Assembly: GCA_027449585.1 (NCBI GenBank)
Contig: DAIDLJ010000004.1
Coordinates: 1-21,579 of the forward strand
Length of the DNA stretch: 21,579 nucleotides
Reading direction: 5' to 3'
Source: Microcaldota archaeon
Lineage (GTDB): Archaea; Micrarchaeota; Micrarchaeia; Micrarchaeales; CABMGC01
The first letter of the stretch is position 1; every line of letters starts with the position of its first letter. The notes under the pieces were generated by a model. The model did no database searches. It was not told where the DNA came from and saw only the letters and a list, made by a program, of their open reading frames with translations. Shown here in pieces: positions 6,802-15,872 of this stretch. Made by a program: the position numbers and the translations under genes.

Positions 6802-9045
6802 ATGAAGGGCTTCGTATTCACTTTGGATGCGCTTTTCGCGTTGATGATAGCTGCAATAGGTATAGCCATAGTCTTCTATTTCGCATATACTGCGCCAACT
6901 CCGTACATGATACAACATTCTGCATCAGCAGGGCTGCTTAACAGCCTTGCGTCCTCAAAATTAAGCCAAATATCAAACATTGCTCTGGTAGGCTATATGG
7001 ACAACCAGAGTGCAGCTGCCAACCAGAGCTGGCACATGGCGTATGCTAACCAATACAACAATGCTGGCAACGGATATGGTCCGTCATCCCTGATGCTTAG
7101 TTATGTAATAAATGTAAATTCACCAATAATAAATGGCACAATCGTGGCAGGCTATGGAAACGTCTATTTTGGCGCCGGAAATACGATATACGCGGTAAAT
7201 GCAACTACTGGTTCGGTGATATGGACATCAAACACCCCCTACAATTCCGTTTTTTCTAAAGAACCGTATGTAAACTCAACGCTCCTGTATTCTGGCATGC
7301 TGATATACGCTACAAATGCAAATATTGTTGCACTTAGCGCCAGAAATGGGACAACGATCTGGGGGTCCAATCCTAAATACGGATCTCAGACAAGTGAGCC
7401 GGTATCCACAGACCTGAAAACCAAGATCATGCAATATGGCGGAATGATAATAGGGTATACTTTTGATGCATCAAATTCTCTCTCTTCCACCGTATATTCA
7501 ATGTATGCAAACAACGGCACTGTGCTTGGTTATTCCCCTCTTTATGCAAATCAGGTTAGCTACGCGGCAATAGCCGATGGCCAATATATAATCACAACGG
7601 CGCAGGACAAAGTCCTTCTTGAAACTGCAATATCAAGTAACACTTTCGGCGCGGCAACGATATGGTCAACAACGCCATCATGCGGCGGAGTTGGATATCC
7701 CACTGGCGTATCCGTTCTAGCTAATGTAATTGCGTACGGATGCGGAACTACTGGCAATATTATTGGAATAGACTCAAGTCAAATATTCACAGCTACACTT
7801 CCTTCAGCTGCAACGGGTCTTACCGCATACAACGGTCACATAATTTTCCAAACATCAAATGCCGTAGTAATGTCCAGCACCTCAGGCAATGTATGGACGG
7901 AATCAATGAGCGCATATGGCAGTGCGGCATCCAATGCAACTCCGGTGGCATCTTTGAATAACGTCTATTCATTATGGTCCGGGAATTATGTTGTGGTGCA
8001 AAATCTTAGCACCGGCAGCGTCATAGCAAACACTTTGATTCCATACTCCGGTGCAATAAACCCGTATATGATGCTTGCTTACGGAAAATTGTTTGTAAGC
8101 AGGGGCTCATATCTGATGTCATTTGGGACATGCCCCGGCAATTCAAATTACTCAGTGCTCAGCGAGATAGGTTCGCTTTTCTTGAACGGGCAGGCATCAT
8201 GCGCAAATTATCTTTTTAATACTGTGCAAAACAATACAAACATCGGAATAAATATAAACGGAACTTCAATTAACAAAGCGGCACAATTTAGCGCAAACAG
8301 CATGGTCTACGCAGGCACTCCAACAAGTTTAAGCAACTTAGGTCCAGCATCATGGTCTTTCTGGATAAATGCAACAACAGCTACGGGTGGCGTACTCTAC
8401 AAAGGCGATAATAATCTGGTAGACGCCGGCTGGTGGATAGATTTCAATTCTTCCTTTGGGGGTATCGGTGCTGTGATAGAGCAATCCAACACCAACACGA
8501 GGAGATACGCAGCTGCTAATCAGCTTCAAACAGGTGTTTGGACCAATGTTGTAATCACATGGAATGGCGTAACGAGCAACTACAATAGCATACACATCTA
8601 CATAAACGGCGTCGAAGCCATATATTCATATAACCTAAACGGAGTAGGCATTCACGGTTCCGATTCTAATTGGCCGCTGTATATTGGCTTCGGCGCAGGA
8701 GGTTCAACAAAATCAATAAATGGAGAACTAGCTAATGTTCAAATATACAACGTTTCACTTTCTCAACAACAAGCAGCAGCCCTTTACCAGGAAGGGATGT
8801 CTGGTCCTCCGCTGTTACAAAATTCCATAGTCGGATGGTATCCTTTACATAGCGACGGCAACAATTATGCAGGGGAATATTCTGCAGGTTTTCCAGTAAA
8901 TGTTGTCTTCGTTTCAACTAACTATATTCCACAATCGCTGCAAAACTCATTTTCAATATCAAGCCAATCAGCTCCAATACCTCTATTCAATTATACTTCT
9001 GGCAAATATAAGTTGTACAATGTAAGTGTATACTCATGGAAATAG
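6802..9045 (+). CDS. Prepilin-like protein with PQQ-type propeller and LamG
   Basis: This 747-residue exported protein begins KGFVFTLDALFALMI, the familiar archaeal prepilin-like start, with one membrane helix to about residue 30. Residues about 100-450 hold several repeats of beta-propeller type. The clearest are NTIYAVNATTGSVIW (about 127-141) and NIVALSARNGTTIW (about 173-187), which match the strand-turn-G-x-x-x-W signature of PQQ/YVTN propellers. Later copies are weaker. A LamG domain fills about 490-675, ending in AALYQEGMSGPP, and is followed by GWYPLHSDGNNY, a divergent copy of the WWPLNG junction. PQQ-binding residues cannot be claimed, so the propeller is more likely a binding platform than an enzyme. 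The start follows the previous stop directly, and the end overlaps the next gene by ten bases. Confidence 0.72.
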   Translation: MKGFVFTLDALFALMIAAIGIAIVFYFAYTAPTPYMIQHSASAGLLNSLASSKLSQISNIALVGYMDNQSAAANQSWHMAYANQYNNAGNGYGPSSLMLSYVINVNSPIINGTIVAGYGNVYFGAGNTIYAVNATTGSVIWTSNTPYNSVFSKEPYVNSTLLYSGMLIYATNANIVALSARNGTTIWGSNPKYGSQTSEPVSTDLKTKIMQYGGMIIGYTFDASNSLSSTVYSMYANNGTVLGYSPLYANQVSYAAIADGQYIITTAQDKVLLETAISSNTFGAATIWSTTPSCGGVGYPTGVSVLANVIAYGCGTTGNIIGIDSSQIFTATLPSAATGLTAYNGHIIFQTSNAVVMSSTSGNVWTESMSAYGSAASNATPVASLNNVYSLWSGNYVVVQNLSTGSVIANTLIPYSGAINPYMMLAYGKLFVSRGSYLMSFGTCPGNSNYSVLSEIGSLFLNGQASCANYLFNTVQNNTNIGININGTSINKAAQFSANSMVYAGTPTSLSNLGPASWSFWINATTATGGVLYKGDNNLVDAGWWIDFNSSFGGIGAVIEQSNTNTRRYAAANQLQTGVWTNVVITWNGVTSNYNSIHIYINGVEAIYSYNLNGVGIHGSDSNWPLYIGFGAGGSTKSINGELANVQIYNVSLSQQQAAALYQEGMSGPPLLQNSIVGWYPLHSDGNNYAGEYSAGFPVNVVFVSTNYIPQSLQNSFSISSQSAPIPLFNYTSGKYKLYNVSVYSWK

Positions 9046-11663
9046 CCGGCAAATCAATACGTTTCAAAGGGCAGCTGATGTCCATAGCTTTGCTTATTTT
9101 TGTTCTACTAATGGTTTCATCGCTCATTACCCTTGTCATAATAGGGGTGGGCTATGATGGCATATCCCAGTCATCGATAATAGCGTCTAGCTCTTCAAAT
9201 TATGGCACCATACTGGCGCAGAGCGCCAAAACCTTCGCATACAGCAGTGGTACCACCGCGTTGAACGTTCTGTTTAAATACGAATACAACGTCTCGCTAA
9301 GGAAGACCAATTTCATAACCAACTTCAGCCAGTACATGCAGTATCTCATAGTGAATGGCAGTCTGCCAAATGTTGCTAAGGGATCGGCGGCAGCCAACGC
9401 CCTGCAGAGCATGATGGGCAATGCGACTCTTGCATCCTACAATTCCGTTGTCTCATCTGCAACCGGATTTGGTTCAAAAAGCATAAAAGTCTACGAATCA
9501 AAGCCGTACATCTACCAGAAAAATCCTTATTCGATAGCGATAAAGTATAACGAATATGTAAATATCAATGCTTCAACCGGATCGTTTGCATTTACCATTC
9601 CTGTAAATGTTTCAATACCGCTAAATGGCACTCCAGACCTGTTCTATGCCCAGCAGGGTATATACCGAGCAATAAAGCCGGGAAACTTAAACGAACAGGT
9701 CTCACTCATAGGTAATTCATATGCGAGCTCCGGAAATACTCTAGGTTATGTCTATGGAACGGTATATGTGCTCCCATATTCCTCAACATGCTCAAGCATT
9801 CCAAGCCCCCTGAACACGCAGCCTTACGAATCCCAGCTAATAATAGCCGACTCAAACGCGCTCGCAATAAGCGGATGCACTTCATATGGCGGATTCATAT
9901 CAAGCAATACAATATCTGCGCAGGCCATGCCGTACTTATCGACTACTTCGACAGTGTTCAATTACCTTCAAACTGGCCAGCATGTGCTTCTTTATGGACC
10001 AAGTCTTGCGATATTAAACATTACAAACCTAATCGACAATGTGAGCTCTGGATCGTATTTCTCCTCACCTTTCGCCCCGTCCTTCTCCCAAAGGGCGTCG
10101 GGAAACATCCAGCAGCAGTCGTCTGCAGGCATATTCACTCTTTCAGGTATTGTAAATAGGCAAGCAGCGCAGTTCAACGGACAGACAAGCTACATTACTA
10201 CGCCATTGGTCACCAGCGCAGTTGTTGGGACTACGATATCCTCATGGTTCTACACCACAGGTATTGGCGGGTCTATAATATCGATGGGAAATAATGGTGG
10301 GACAAATGGCTACGTCCTCTTCACCGGAGGCTCACCTACCGCCTGTCCATCCGGAACCCTTGCCATATTGGAGTCAGGGATACGTTGGATATGCACCGGC
10401 GTATCAATATCTGAAAATACCTGGTATAATACAGTTCTAATCTCTTCGGCAAGCGGTTCTTCTGTGATTTATTCCCTTTATTTAAATGGAGTCCTTGCTT
10501 ATACCTCTCCAGTAGAAAGTCCCCCAAACCCGCCAGTTTCTAATACTATTATTGGAGGGGACGGGGCCTCAAGTTCTGTATTCAATGGACTGATATCAAA
10601 CGTCCAGGTATACAACGGATTGCTCTCAAACATGCAAATTTATAATTTATACCAACAGGGCATTGAGGCTCTTCCGGAATCAAACACCGAACTTCTTGCA
10701 TGGTGGCCGCTAAACAATAATCCACAAGACTATTCGGGCAATGGGTACAATGGGGAGGCAAATCAAATTACCTATGGGCTTCTTCCTTATTATACAAGGG
10801 ATAGTGCAATAGGCGGAAATGCAACTGCAACAGTCAATGCAATACCTGGACTTTCAAACTGCAACACAATGGCGCAGTGCAGCAGCAATTCGCTTCAGCA
10901 TCTCTATCTAAGCAACGCTCCTCTAGGTATAAGCACTGCCGGAACAACCGTAGCGCAATTCAACGGCGCAAGCAGCTACATATCCGTACCAGACAGTTCT
11001 GCGCTTGATCCGTCTTCCATAACTGTATCTGTGTGGGCGAATATAGGCGCTTCCACCGGCGGTTGTCCAGGAATAGTGGCAAAAGGGGGAAACTCGCAAT
11101 ATCAGATTTATCAGACAAGTGGGACGGGAGTTGATCCCTTTGTTTACACCACGGCAGGTCTTTGGGACGGATTCTCTACTCCAGGCACCCTAAATACCTG
11201 GGCACAATATGTATTCACTTATAATTCTGCAAGTGGGCAGATGATACCTTATTATGATGGACAAGCAGGTTCTATAGCCACCACATCCGGCGGCATTGCA
11301 TCAACTTCAAATCCATTATACATTGGGTACATGTCTGGCTGCGGCTATTTCCAAGGAGACATAGCAAATCTTCAAATATATAGTTCTGCGCTGTCTGCAA
11401 ACGCTATAAAATCGTCATACCAGGAGGGAATAACCGGCGCCCCGGTGACTATTCAAAACCTCGCCGGCTGGTGGCCCCTAAATGGAAATTCAAATGACTA
11501 TTCAGGAAACGGCAACAACGGCGTTTCTACCAATGTGGCTTTCCAATACCTGGGCGTACCAACAGCAAGCAGTTCAACTAATTCAATTGCAATCAATGCA
11601 GGGCCAAATGGGGGATCTGTAAATAGCGGATGGCAGACATTTGGTTTTGGGTCCCCTCCATAA
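9036..11663 (+). CDS. Large double-LamG protein with prepilin-like N-terminus
   Basis: This 875-residue protein is the last gene of the operon. Residues 1-14 are basic, KGQLMS follows, then a hydrophobic helix to about residue 37. This could be a prepilin signal cut near GQ or a plain anchor, and it is the least certain of the five. About 330 residues of non-repetitive Ser/Asn-rich sequence follow. LamG bodies start at about 377 (AAQFNGQTSYI) and 640 (AQFNGASSYI), with WWPLN junctions at about 555 and 810. After the second junction only about 65 residues remain, so the last LamG opening motif has no body. This is either a natural end cap or a deletion at the tail of the operon. The role is probably surface adhesion alongside the other LamG proteins. 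Confidence 0.73.
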   Translation: MEIAGKSIRFKGQLMSIALLIFVLLMVSSLITLVIIGVGYDGISQSSIIASSSSNYGTILAQSAKTFAYSSGTTALNVLFKYEYNVSLRKTNFITNFSQYMQYLIVNGSLPNVAKGSAAANALQSMMGNATLASYNSVVSSATGFGSKSIKVYESKPYIYQKNPYSIAIKYNEYVNINASTGSFAFTIPVNVSIPLNGTPDLFYAQQGIYRAIKPGNLNEQVSLIGNSYASSGNTLGYVYGTVYVLPYSSTCSSIPSPLNTQPYESQLIIADSNALAISGCTSYGGFISSNTISAQAMPYLSTTSTVFNYLQTGQHVLLYGPSLAILNITNLIDNVSSGSYFSSPFAPSFSQRASGNIQQQSSAGIFTLSGIVNRQAAQFNGQTSYITTPLVTSAVVGTTISSWFYTTGIGGSIISMGNNGGTNGYVLFTGGSPTACPSGTLAILESGIRWICTGVSISENTWYNTVLISSASGSSVIYSLYLNGVLAYTSPVESPPNPPVSNTIIGGDGASSSVFNGLISNVQVYNGLLSNMQIYNLYQQGIEALPESNTELLAWWPLNNNPQDYSGNGYNGEANQITYGLLPYYTRDSAIGGNATATVNAIPGLSNCNTMAQCSSNSLQHLYLSNAPLGISTAGTTVAQFNGASSYISVPDSSALDPSSITVSVWANIGASTGGCPGIVAKGGNSQYQIYQTSGTGVDPFVYTTAGLWDGFSTPGTLNTWAQYVFTYNSASGQMIPYYDGQAGSIATTSGGIASTSNPLYIGYMSGCGYFQGDIANLQIYSSALSANAIKSSYQEGITGAPVTIQNLAGWWPLNGNSNDYSGNGNNGVSTNVAFQYLGVPTASSSTNSIAINAGPNGGSVNSGWQTFGFGSPP

Positions 11664-11680
11664 AATTAGCGTTTCGACGC
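11660..11680 (-). terminator. Weak terminator-like hairpin between convergent operons
   Basis: GCGT/ACGC arms (11669-11672 and 11677-11680) close a four-base loop. On the minus strand the hairpin is followed by TAATTTTATGG. It lies in the 37-base gap between the stops of the two converging operons. The stem is short, so this is a tentative call. Confidence 0.25.
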
Positions 11681-11700
11681 CTCTTGCTCCTGCTTAATCT

Positions 11701-12705
11701 TCAGGCTCCTCCGCCAAGCGATGCAAAGAGCCCATTCATGACTCCGGAGACTGCGAAGAACACTATCAGGCCTATTATTATGAATACGGGCAGGTACCGC
11801 ACTCCCTTTATCGTGCTCCCGGCGGATATCGTGGAGACTATGAATGCCCCGAATCCCGTTATTATGAATATGGCCACAAGCGAGAAGATGTAGTAGGCGT
11901 TTGGGCTTATCTGGGGCTTTGAGAGCTTTATGAAGGATGCTCCTGCCGCGCCTGCAGTGTTGAGCGCTCCGCCTCCTCCGCCTATCTGCGACCATACCTT
12001 TGTGGTCACAACTATCATCTGGTTGGTCAGGCCGTAGAGCGCAGGCGCCCCTATAAGCGCCGCGAAGGCTATGAATATCGTGTACATGAAGAGCTGCCCT
12101 GAGACCTCCTTTTGCACTATCTGCTGGTTGCGCAGGTCCTTTCCGATCTGGTTGAGAAGGTCCGCAAGCCCTCCCCCATACTGCTCTGCCTCTATTATGA
12201 CTCTCACGGTCCTCTTGAGCGTGGTGGACCTGTACTTGTTTGCCAGCTGCCTGAAAGCGTTAGCCATGGTGTCTCCCGAGTATATCTGCCTGCCGAAGAT
12301 GTTGACATCGTCGCCGAAGTACTTGAACTCAGGCTTTATGGCAAGTATCATCGCCCTTGACAGGGACACACCGCTCCTCATGTTTGCTGCGGTGAGCTGG
12401 AGATAATCTGGAAGTATCGTCTCAACGAAGTCCTTCCTTCCCTCTATCTTGAGCTCGAGGTATGAGTACAGTGCACCTTCGTAGAAGACGCTTAGCATCA
12501 TGCCTGAGAGAACTGCAAGCGCCGCTTCGAAGTGCAAAAATCCGTATGCCACTATCGACCCGACTATTATGATAAAGACCCATCCGACTATGGCTATCTG
12601 CAGGAAGTCGTTTACGCTCATCTTCATTCCGGAAAGGTCGAGCTCGCCAGAGATGAATCTCGAGACGTTCCTTCCTACGAGCCTTTCGAATACTATCATT
12701 GCCAT
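11701..12705 (-). CDS. TadC-like pilus assembly membrane protein (T2SSF)
   Basis: This 334-residue inner-platform protein of a type-IV-pilus-like system has one T2SSF domain. The cytoplasmic helical segment with LPDYLQLTAANMRSGVSLSRA (about 97-118) and GDTMANAFRQL (about 142-152) is the family hallmark. Hydrophobic segments lie at about 36-56, 60-76, 205-228, 272-294 and 303-328. Platform proteins of this family couple ATPase motion to subunit extraction from the membrane. A glycine-rich stretch (GGGGG, about 241) and Ala/Gly-rich loop precede the last two helices. The ATG at 12705 lies seven bases after the previous stop, with GTGAT as ribosome-binding site. One T2SSF copy per protein resembles TadB/TadC pairs more than the fused archaellar FlaJ. 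Confidence 0.82.
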   Translation of the reverse strand: MAMIVFERLVGRNVSRFISGELDLSGMKMSVNDFLQIAIVGWVFIIIVGSIVAYGFLHFEAALAVLSGMMLSVFYEGALYSYLELKIEGRKDFVETILPDYLQLTAANMRSGVSLSRAMILAIKPEFKYFGDDVNIFGRQIYSGDTMANAFRQLANKYRSTTLKRTVRVIIEAEQYGGGLADLLNQIGKDLRNQQIVQKEVSGQLFMYTIFIAFAALIGAPALYGLTNQMIVVTTKVWSQIGGGGGALNTAGAAGASFIKLSKPQISPNAYYIFSLVAIFIITGFGAFIVSTISAGSTIKGVRYLPVFIIIGLIVFFAVSGVMNGLFASLGGGA

Positions 12706-12712
12706 ATCATCA

Positions 12713-13708
12713 TCACGTAGCGAATGCCGGCCTGGATGAGGAGACCATCTTCAGGAATACGAACTGAAGCGCGGTCATCACGAATATCGCAAGCACAAGC
12801 GTATTGTTGTTTACTGGAAATATGCTTATAAAGGTCGACATTATCGATGCCACTGCAAGGCCCATGCTTGGGAATATGACACCAAAGAGCATGTAGAACA
12901 TGGCTATTGCATTGAGCCTCTGGCCGTATCGCCTGAGCTCTATCACCCTCTCCTGACTGACGTCGTTTATGACCTCCTGTATCGCGGTCACGACGTCCGA
13001 ACCCACCTTTATGCTGGTCCCTGCCTGGAGCATTACTCTCTTGAACGTGGGCGACTGGCTCTTAGCGCTGACCTCCTCTATCGCCTCCTCCATAGGCATG
13101 CCAAGCTGCACCCTGTCTATTATCCTCTCGAACTCCTTGCTTGCCGCGCCGTAGCCGACGCTTACGGTGGCCATGGCATTGAAGAGCGGCAAGCCAGAGC
13201 GCATGCTGACTATCATATCCCTTGCAGCAAATAGTATATCGTTCTCAACCGACTTCCTGTCTTGGTTTACCTTGCTTATCGGCTGCTGCACAAGTGCGTT
13301 GTAGCTCATCATGTATGCGGTTAGCCCTATAAGCGGGGCAAGCACCAGAAGCGAGGTAAGCTGCATGTAGTATATAATAACCACCCCCACTGCGAATGTC
13401 AAAAGCCCTATTTCGATTGACTTGTCGCTGCACGTCTTTATGTACTGCTCAGGAGTCATCCTCAATCCGATCTCTACTAGCGCAGGCGCAAGCTGCGTCC
13501 GAAGCTTTGGACTCACGCGTATGTTTACAGCGCCTTCTTGCACGGCATTGACCTTTGCCCCGCTCTTTGTGGTCATTCCCGCGCCCTCCGCAATCACGTC
13601 TATCTTCTCGTATATCGGTTTGGGCTTTATCGTAAAGAATAGGATCTTTCGCGCCTTGGTGAAGCCGACTATTCGCCTGTTTATCTCAGCTTTCTTCTCG
13701 TCAGCCAT
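12713..13708 (-). CDS. TadB-like pilus assembly membrane protein (T2SSF)
   Basis: This 331-residue protein is the partner platform subunit. It has a long basic cytoplasmic N-terminus (about 1-90), paired hydrophobic helices (about 97-135), then the T2SSF cytoplasmic region with ENDILFAARDMIVSMRSGLPL (about 157-177) and GMPMEEAIEEVS (about 205-216). C-terminal membrane helices lie at about 270-295 and 308-322. I chose the ATG at 13708, one base after the previous stop and preceded by GGTG, over an in-frame ATG at 13738 that would overlap the upstream gene by 29 bases. It and the downstream T2SSF protein probably form a heteromeric ring docked on the ATPase. Confidence 0.8.
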   Translation of the reverse strand: MADEKKAEINRRIVGFTKARKILFFTIKPKPIYEKIDVIAEGAGMTTKSGAKVNAVQEGAVNIRVSPKLRTQLAPALVEIGLRMTPEQYIKTCSDKSIEIGLLTFAVGVVIIYYMQLTSLLVLAPLIGLTAYMMSYNALVQQPISKVNQDRKSVENDILFAARDMIVSMRSGLPLFNAMATVSVGYGAASKEFERIIDRVQLGMPMEEAIEEVSAKSQSPTFKRVMLQAGTSIKVGSDVVTAIQEVINDVSQERVIELRRYGQRLNAIAMFYMLFGVIFPSMGLAVASIMSTFISIFPVNNNTLVLAIFVMTALQFVFLKMVSSSRPAFAT

Positions 13709-13709
13709 A

Positions 13710-14339
13710 TCAGACACCAAGCCTCTTTGATACCTCACTAAGTCTCGAGTTCCTTATCTGCACGAGATTCTTCTGGAAGTCGTCTGCAGGAACGATGTTG
13801 CCAGCGGCTTCCTTCAAGCCTGCGACCTCCCTTTTTATTATCTCAAGTTGTATGCTCTCAAAGACCCCCTGATCAAGTCCCAGCTCTATTTTTTCGAGCT
13901 CTCTTACCTGATCCTGCAGCGAAAGTTCCGGCAGCACTAGCGCTTCCTTCTTTGGCGCAGGAGTCTCATTCACCTTTTTCGGCTCAGGCGCCCTGGCCCT
14001 TGTCTCTGCCTTTATCATATCTTCAAGCTCCTTTGCAACTTCCTTCTTCTTCTCTGTTATCTTGTCAAGCACATTTGGCATGCGCCTTACTGCAGTCTCC
14101 TTTTGCCTTTGAACTATGGGCTGCTTTGCCACCTCTTCCGTAGCTTTGGCTGCTTCGGGCTGCTTTTCAATTCCATGTACGAGCTCTACGGACTCCACTT
14201 CAAGGTACTCCCTTATGCTTATCTCGTCCCCAAGGTCGTATATGTCTGCCACAACAGTCCGCACCTCGGTATCCTTGGACTGCACCGAATCAATTAGCGA
14301 TACGCTTTCGTTGTAATCCATCCATATCCTCGCATTCAT
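13710..14339 (-). CDS. Unknown hydrophilic protein in pilus operon
   Basis: I do not recognise this 209-residue family. It has no signal peptide, membrane segment or cysteine. The N-terminal 55 residues are acidic and may form a small beta domain (VRTVVADIYDLGD, ISIREYLEVESVELV). Residues about 60-135 are Lys/Glu/Ala/Pro-rich and probably disordered or helical. Residues about 138-205 look alpha-helical, with LQDQVRELEKIELGLD and IQLEIIKREVAGLKEA. The start overlaps the ATPase stop by four bases (ATGA), so the two products are made in coupled amounts. That fits a cytosolic accessory protein linking the ATPase to the platform or sensing a signal. The role is inferred from position only. Confidence 0.7.
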   Translation of the reverse strand: MNARIWMDYNESVSLIDSVQSKDTEVRTVVADIYDLGDEISIREYLEVESVELVHGIEKQPEAAKATEEVAKQPIVQRQKETAVRRMPNVLDKITEKKKEVAKELEDMIKAETRARAPEPKKVNETPAPKKEALVLPELSLQDQVRELEKIELGLDQGVFESIQLEIIKREVAGLKEAAGNIVPADDFQKNLVQIRNSRLSEVSKRLGV

Positions 14340-15865
14340 TTGAACAGGTCTTCCGAATACGGAACCTTGTCGTTGATTATCTTGACTACTGCATCCTTGT
14401 CCTTATAGTACTTTGCTACGACGCCTCCGGCCCTGTCTACGTCAGTTATCTTGTTGTTTACCATCCACTGCAAAATGGCGCCCTTCTCGGCCACGTCCTC
14501 CAGTATCTCATTGTAGGTGTAGCCTCCGTAAAGCGCTATTATCTCTGCAAGTCTTGTCATGTTCGATATCTTCGCGAACGTGTCGCTTCTCATGTTCCAT
14601 CTGTTTAGCACGTTGGCATCGCCGCTGTTGGTTATCTCTCCGAACTCCAGCACCCTCCTTATCCCAAGACGCCTGTGCCTGAATAATGAGACTACTCCTC
14701 CCAGCGAGTTAAGCATTATCTTTGGCAGCTCTATCGGAGGGTTTGTCATCCTTATTACGGTATCCTGCACGTTGTCCGCGTGTATGGTGCCGTAGACTGC
14801 GTGACCAGTGTGTATTGCCTCGAAGAGCGTCTGAGCGTCCCATTTGGTCCTTATTTCTCCCACGAGTATTATGTCCGGCCTCTGCCTAAGGGCGTTTATC
14901 ATGAGATTGTAAAGACTTATCTCTCCCTTGCCTTCTGCGTTGGCCTGCCTTGTAAGCATCGGCACCCACTGCAGGAAGTTTGGAAGCGTGAGCTCCCTGG
15001 TCTCTTCTATCGAGATCACACGGTGGTTCGACGGCATGAATATGCTCATCGCATTGAGAAAACTAGTCTTTCCGCTAGCCGTACCTCCGGATATGAGCAC
15101 GCTGATCTCGTTTTGCATGCACAGCCATATTATCGCGGCTATCTCCGGCGAGACGGTGTTCCTCTCCATTAGCGCCGGCATTGTCCAGGGATTCTTAGAG
15201 AACTTTCTTATTGTTATCGTGTTTCCACGCTGCGATATCGGGTAGAGCGTTGCGTTGACTCTGGACCCATCTCCAAGTTCTGCATCCATGAGCGGAGTAA
15301 GCGTCGATATCTGCCTGCCAACCCTACGCCCTATCTGGTCGGAACGGTCGTAGATGTCCTCATCGCTGTATATCTTTATGTTAGTCCTGCACCAGCTGTA
15401 GACCTTATGGAAGACCCATACTCCGTCCTTTGCAGAGTTCACCGCAATCTCTTCCAGGTTGTCATCGGAAAGAAGTACTTCCATGTCCCCTAGGCCGAGC
15501 ATGAGGTTGATTATGTAAGCTATTAATATTGCCTTGACCTCCTTCGCCGTCCCAGGAAGATATCTCTCTATGACAACTGCCGCAGCATCAGTGTACTTCT
15601 TGTTGAGCTCCTTTACGTACTCCTGGTCGCCTATCTTGCTGGTGTCTATCGGAACAAGCCGCAGCAGCTCCTGCCTGAGCGATGCTATGAGTATCTTCGT
15701 GGCCTCTCCAAGGCCTGGAACAGTGACCTCATAAGATGGCACTATGCCGCCGCGGTCCATTATCTTTACGCGGGCAAGTATCCCATTGGCATTTAGGTCG
15801 TAGCTGGCCATCTCCCTGTCAACTTCCTCCTTGCCTCCGGCGTTCTTTACTTCGTCATCAACCAT
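14336..15865 (-). CDS. Type II/IV secretion ATPase (TadA/FlaI/VirB11 family)
   Basis: This 509-residue hexameric motor ATPase powers the pilus-like machine from the cytosolic face. Visible motifs are Walker A GGTASGKT (about 260-267), the acidic box ISIEETRELTLP, Walker B DIILVGEIR (about 327-335) with its glutamate, and the histidine box HTGHAVYGTIHAD (about 348-360). Upstream, DGSRVNATLYPIS and TITIRKFSKNPWT belong to the N2 domain that closes the nucleotide site. The motor is apparently complete. The ATG at 15865 follows the previous stop by seven bases and has GTGAT six bases ahead. An in-frame ATG at 15901 would overlap the upstream gene. With two single T2SSF partners it is closer in context to archaeal Tad-like pili than to the archaellum, and no archaellin genes are seen. 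Confidence 0.9.
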   Translation of the reverse strand: MVDDEVKNAGGKEEVDREMASYDLNANGILARVKIMDRGGIVPSYEVTVPGLGEATKILIASLRQELLRLVPIDTSKIGDQEYVKELNKKYTDAAAVVIERYLPGTAKEVKAILIAYIINLMLGLGDMEVLLSDDNLEEIAVNSAKDGVWVFHKVYSWCRTNIKIYSDEDIYDRSDQIGRRVGRQISTLTPLMDAELGDGSRVNATLYPISQRGNTITIRKFSKNPWTMPALMERNTVSPEIAAIIWLCMQNEISVLISGGTASGKTSFLNAMSIFMPSNHRVISIEETRELTLPNFLQWVPMLTRQANAEGKGEISLYNLMINALRQRPDIILVGEIRTKWDAQTLFEAIHTGHAVYGTIHADNVQDTVIRMTNPPIELPKIMLNSLGGVVSLFRHRRLGIRRVLEFGEITNSGDANVLNRWNMRSDTFAKISNMTRLAEIIALYGGYTYNEILEDVAEKGAILQWMVNNKITDVDRAGGVVAKYYKDKDAVVKIINDKVPYSEDLFK

Positions 15866-15872
15866 AAAAACA

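Noticed and set aside
11666..11995. Arg/His-rich minus-strand frame of 109 codons at the operon end
   Set aside because: It overlaps the TadC-like gene in another frame and has a low-complexity basic composition typical of shadow frames.
13709..13738. Upstream ATG for the TadB-like gene
   Set aside because: It would overlap the previous gene by 29 bases. The ATG at 13708 has a GGTG site and follows the stop by one base.
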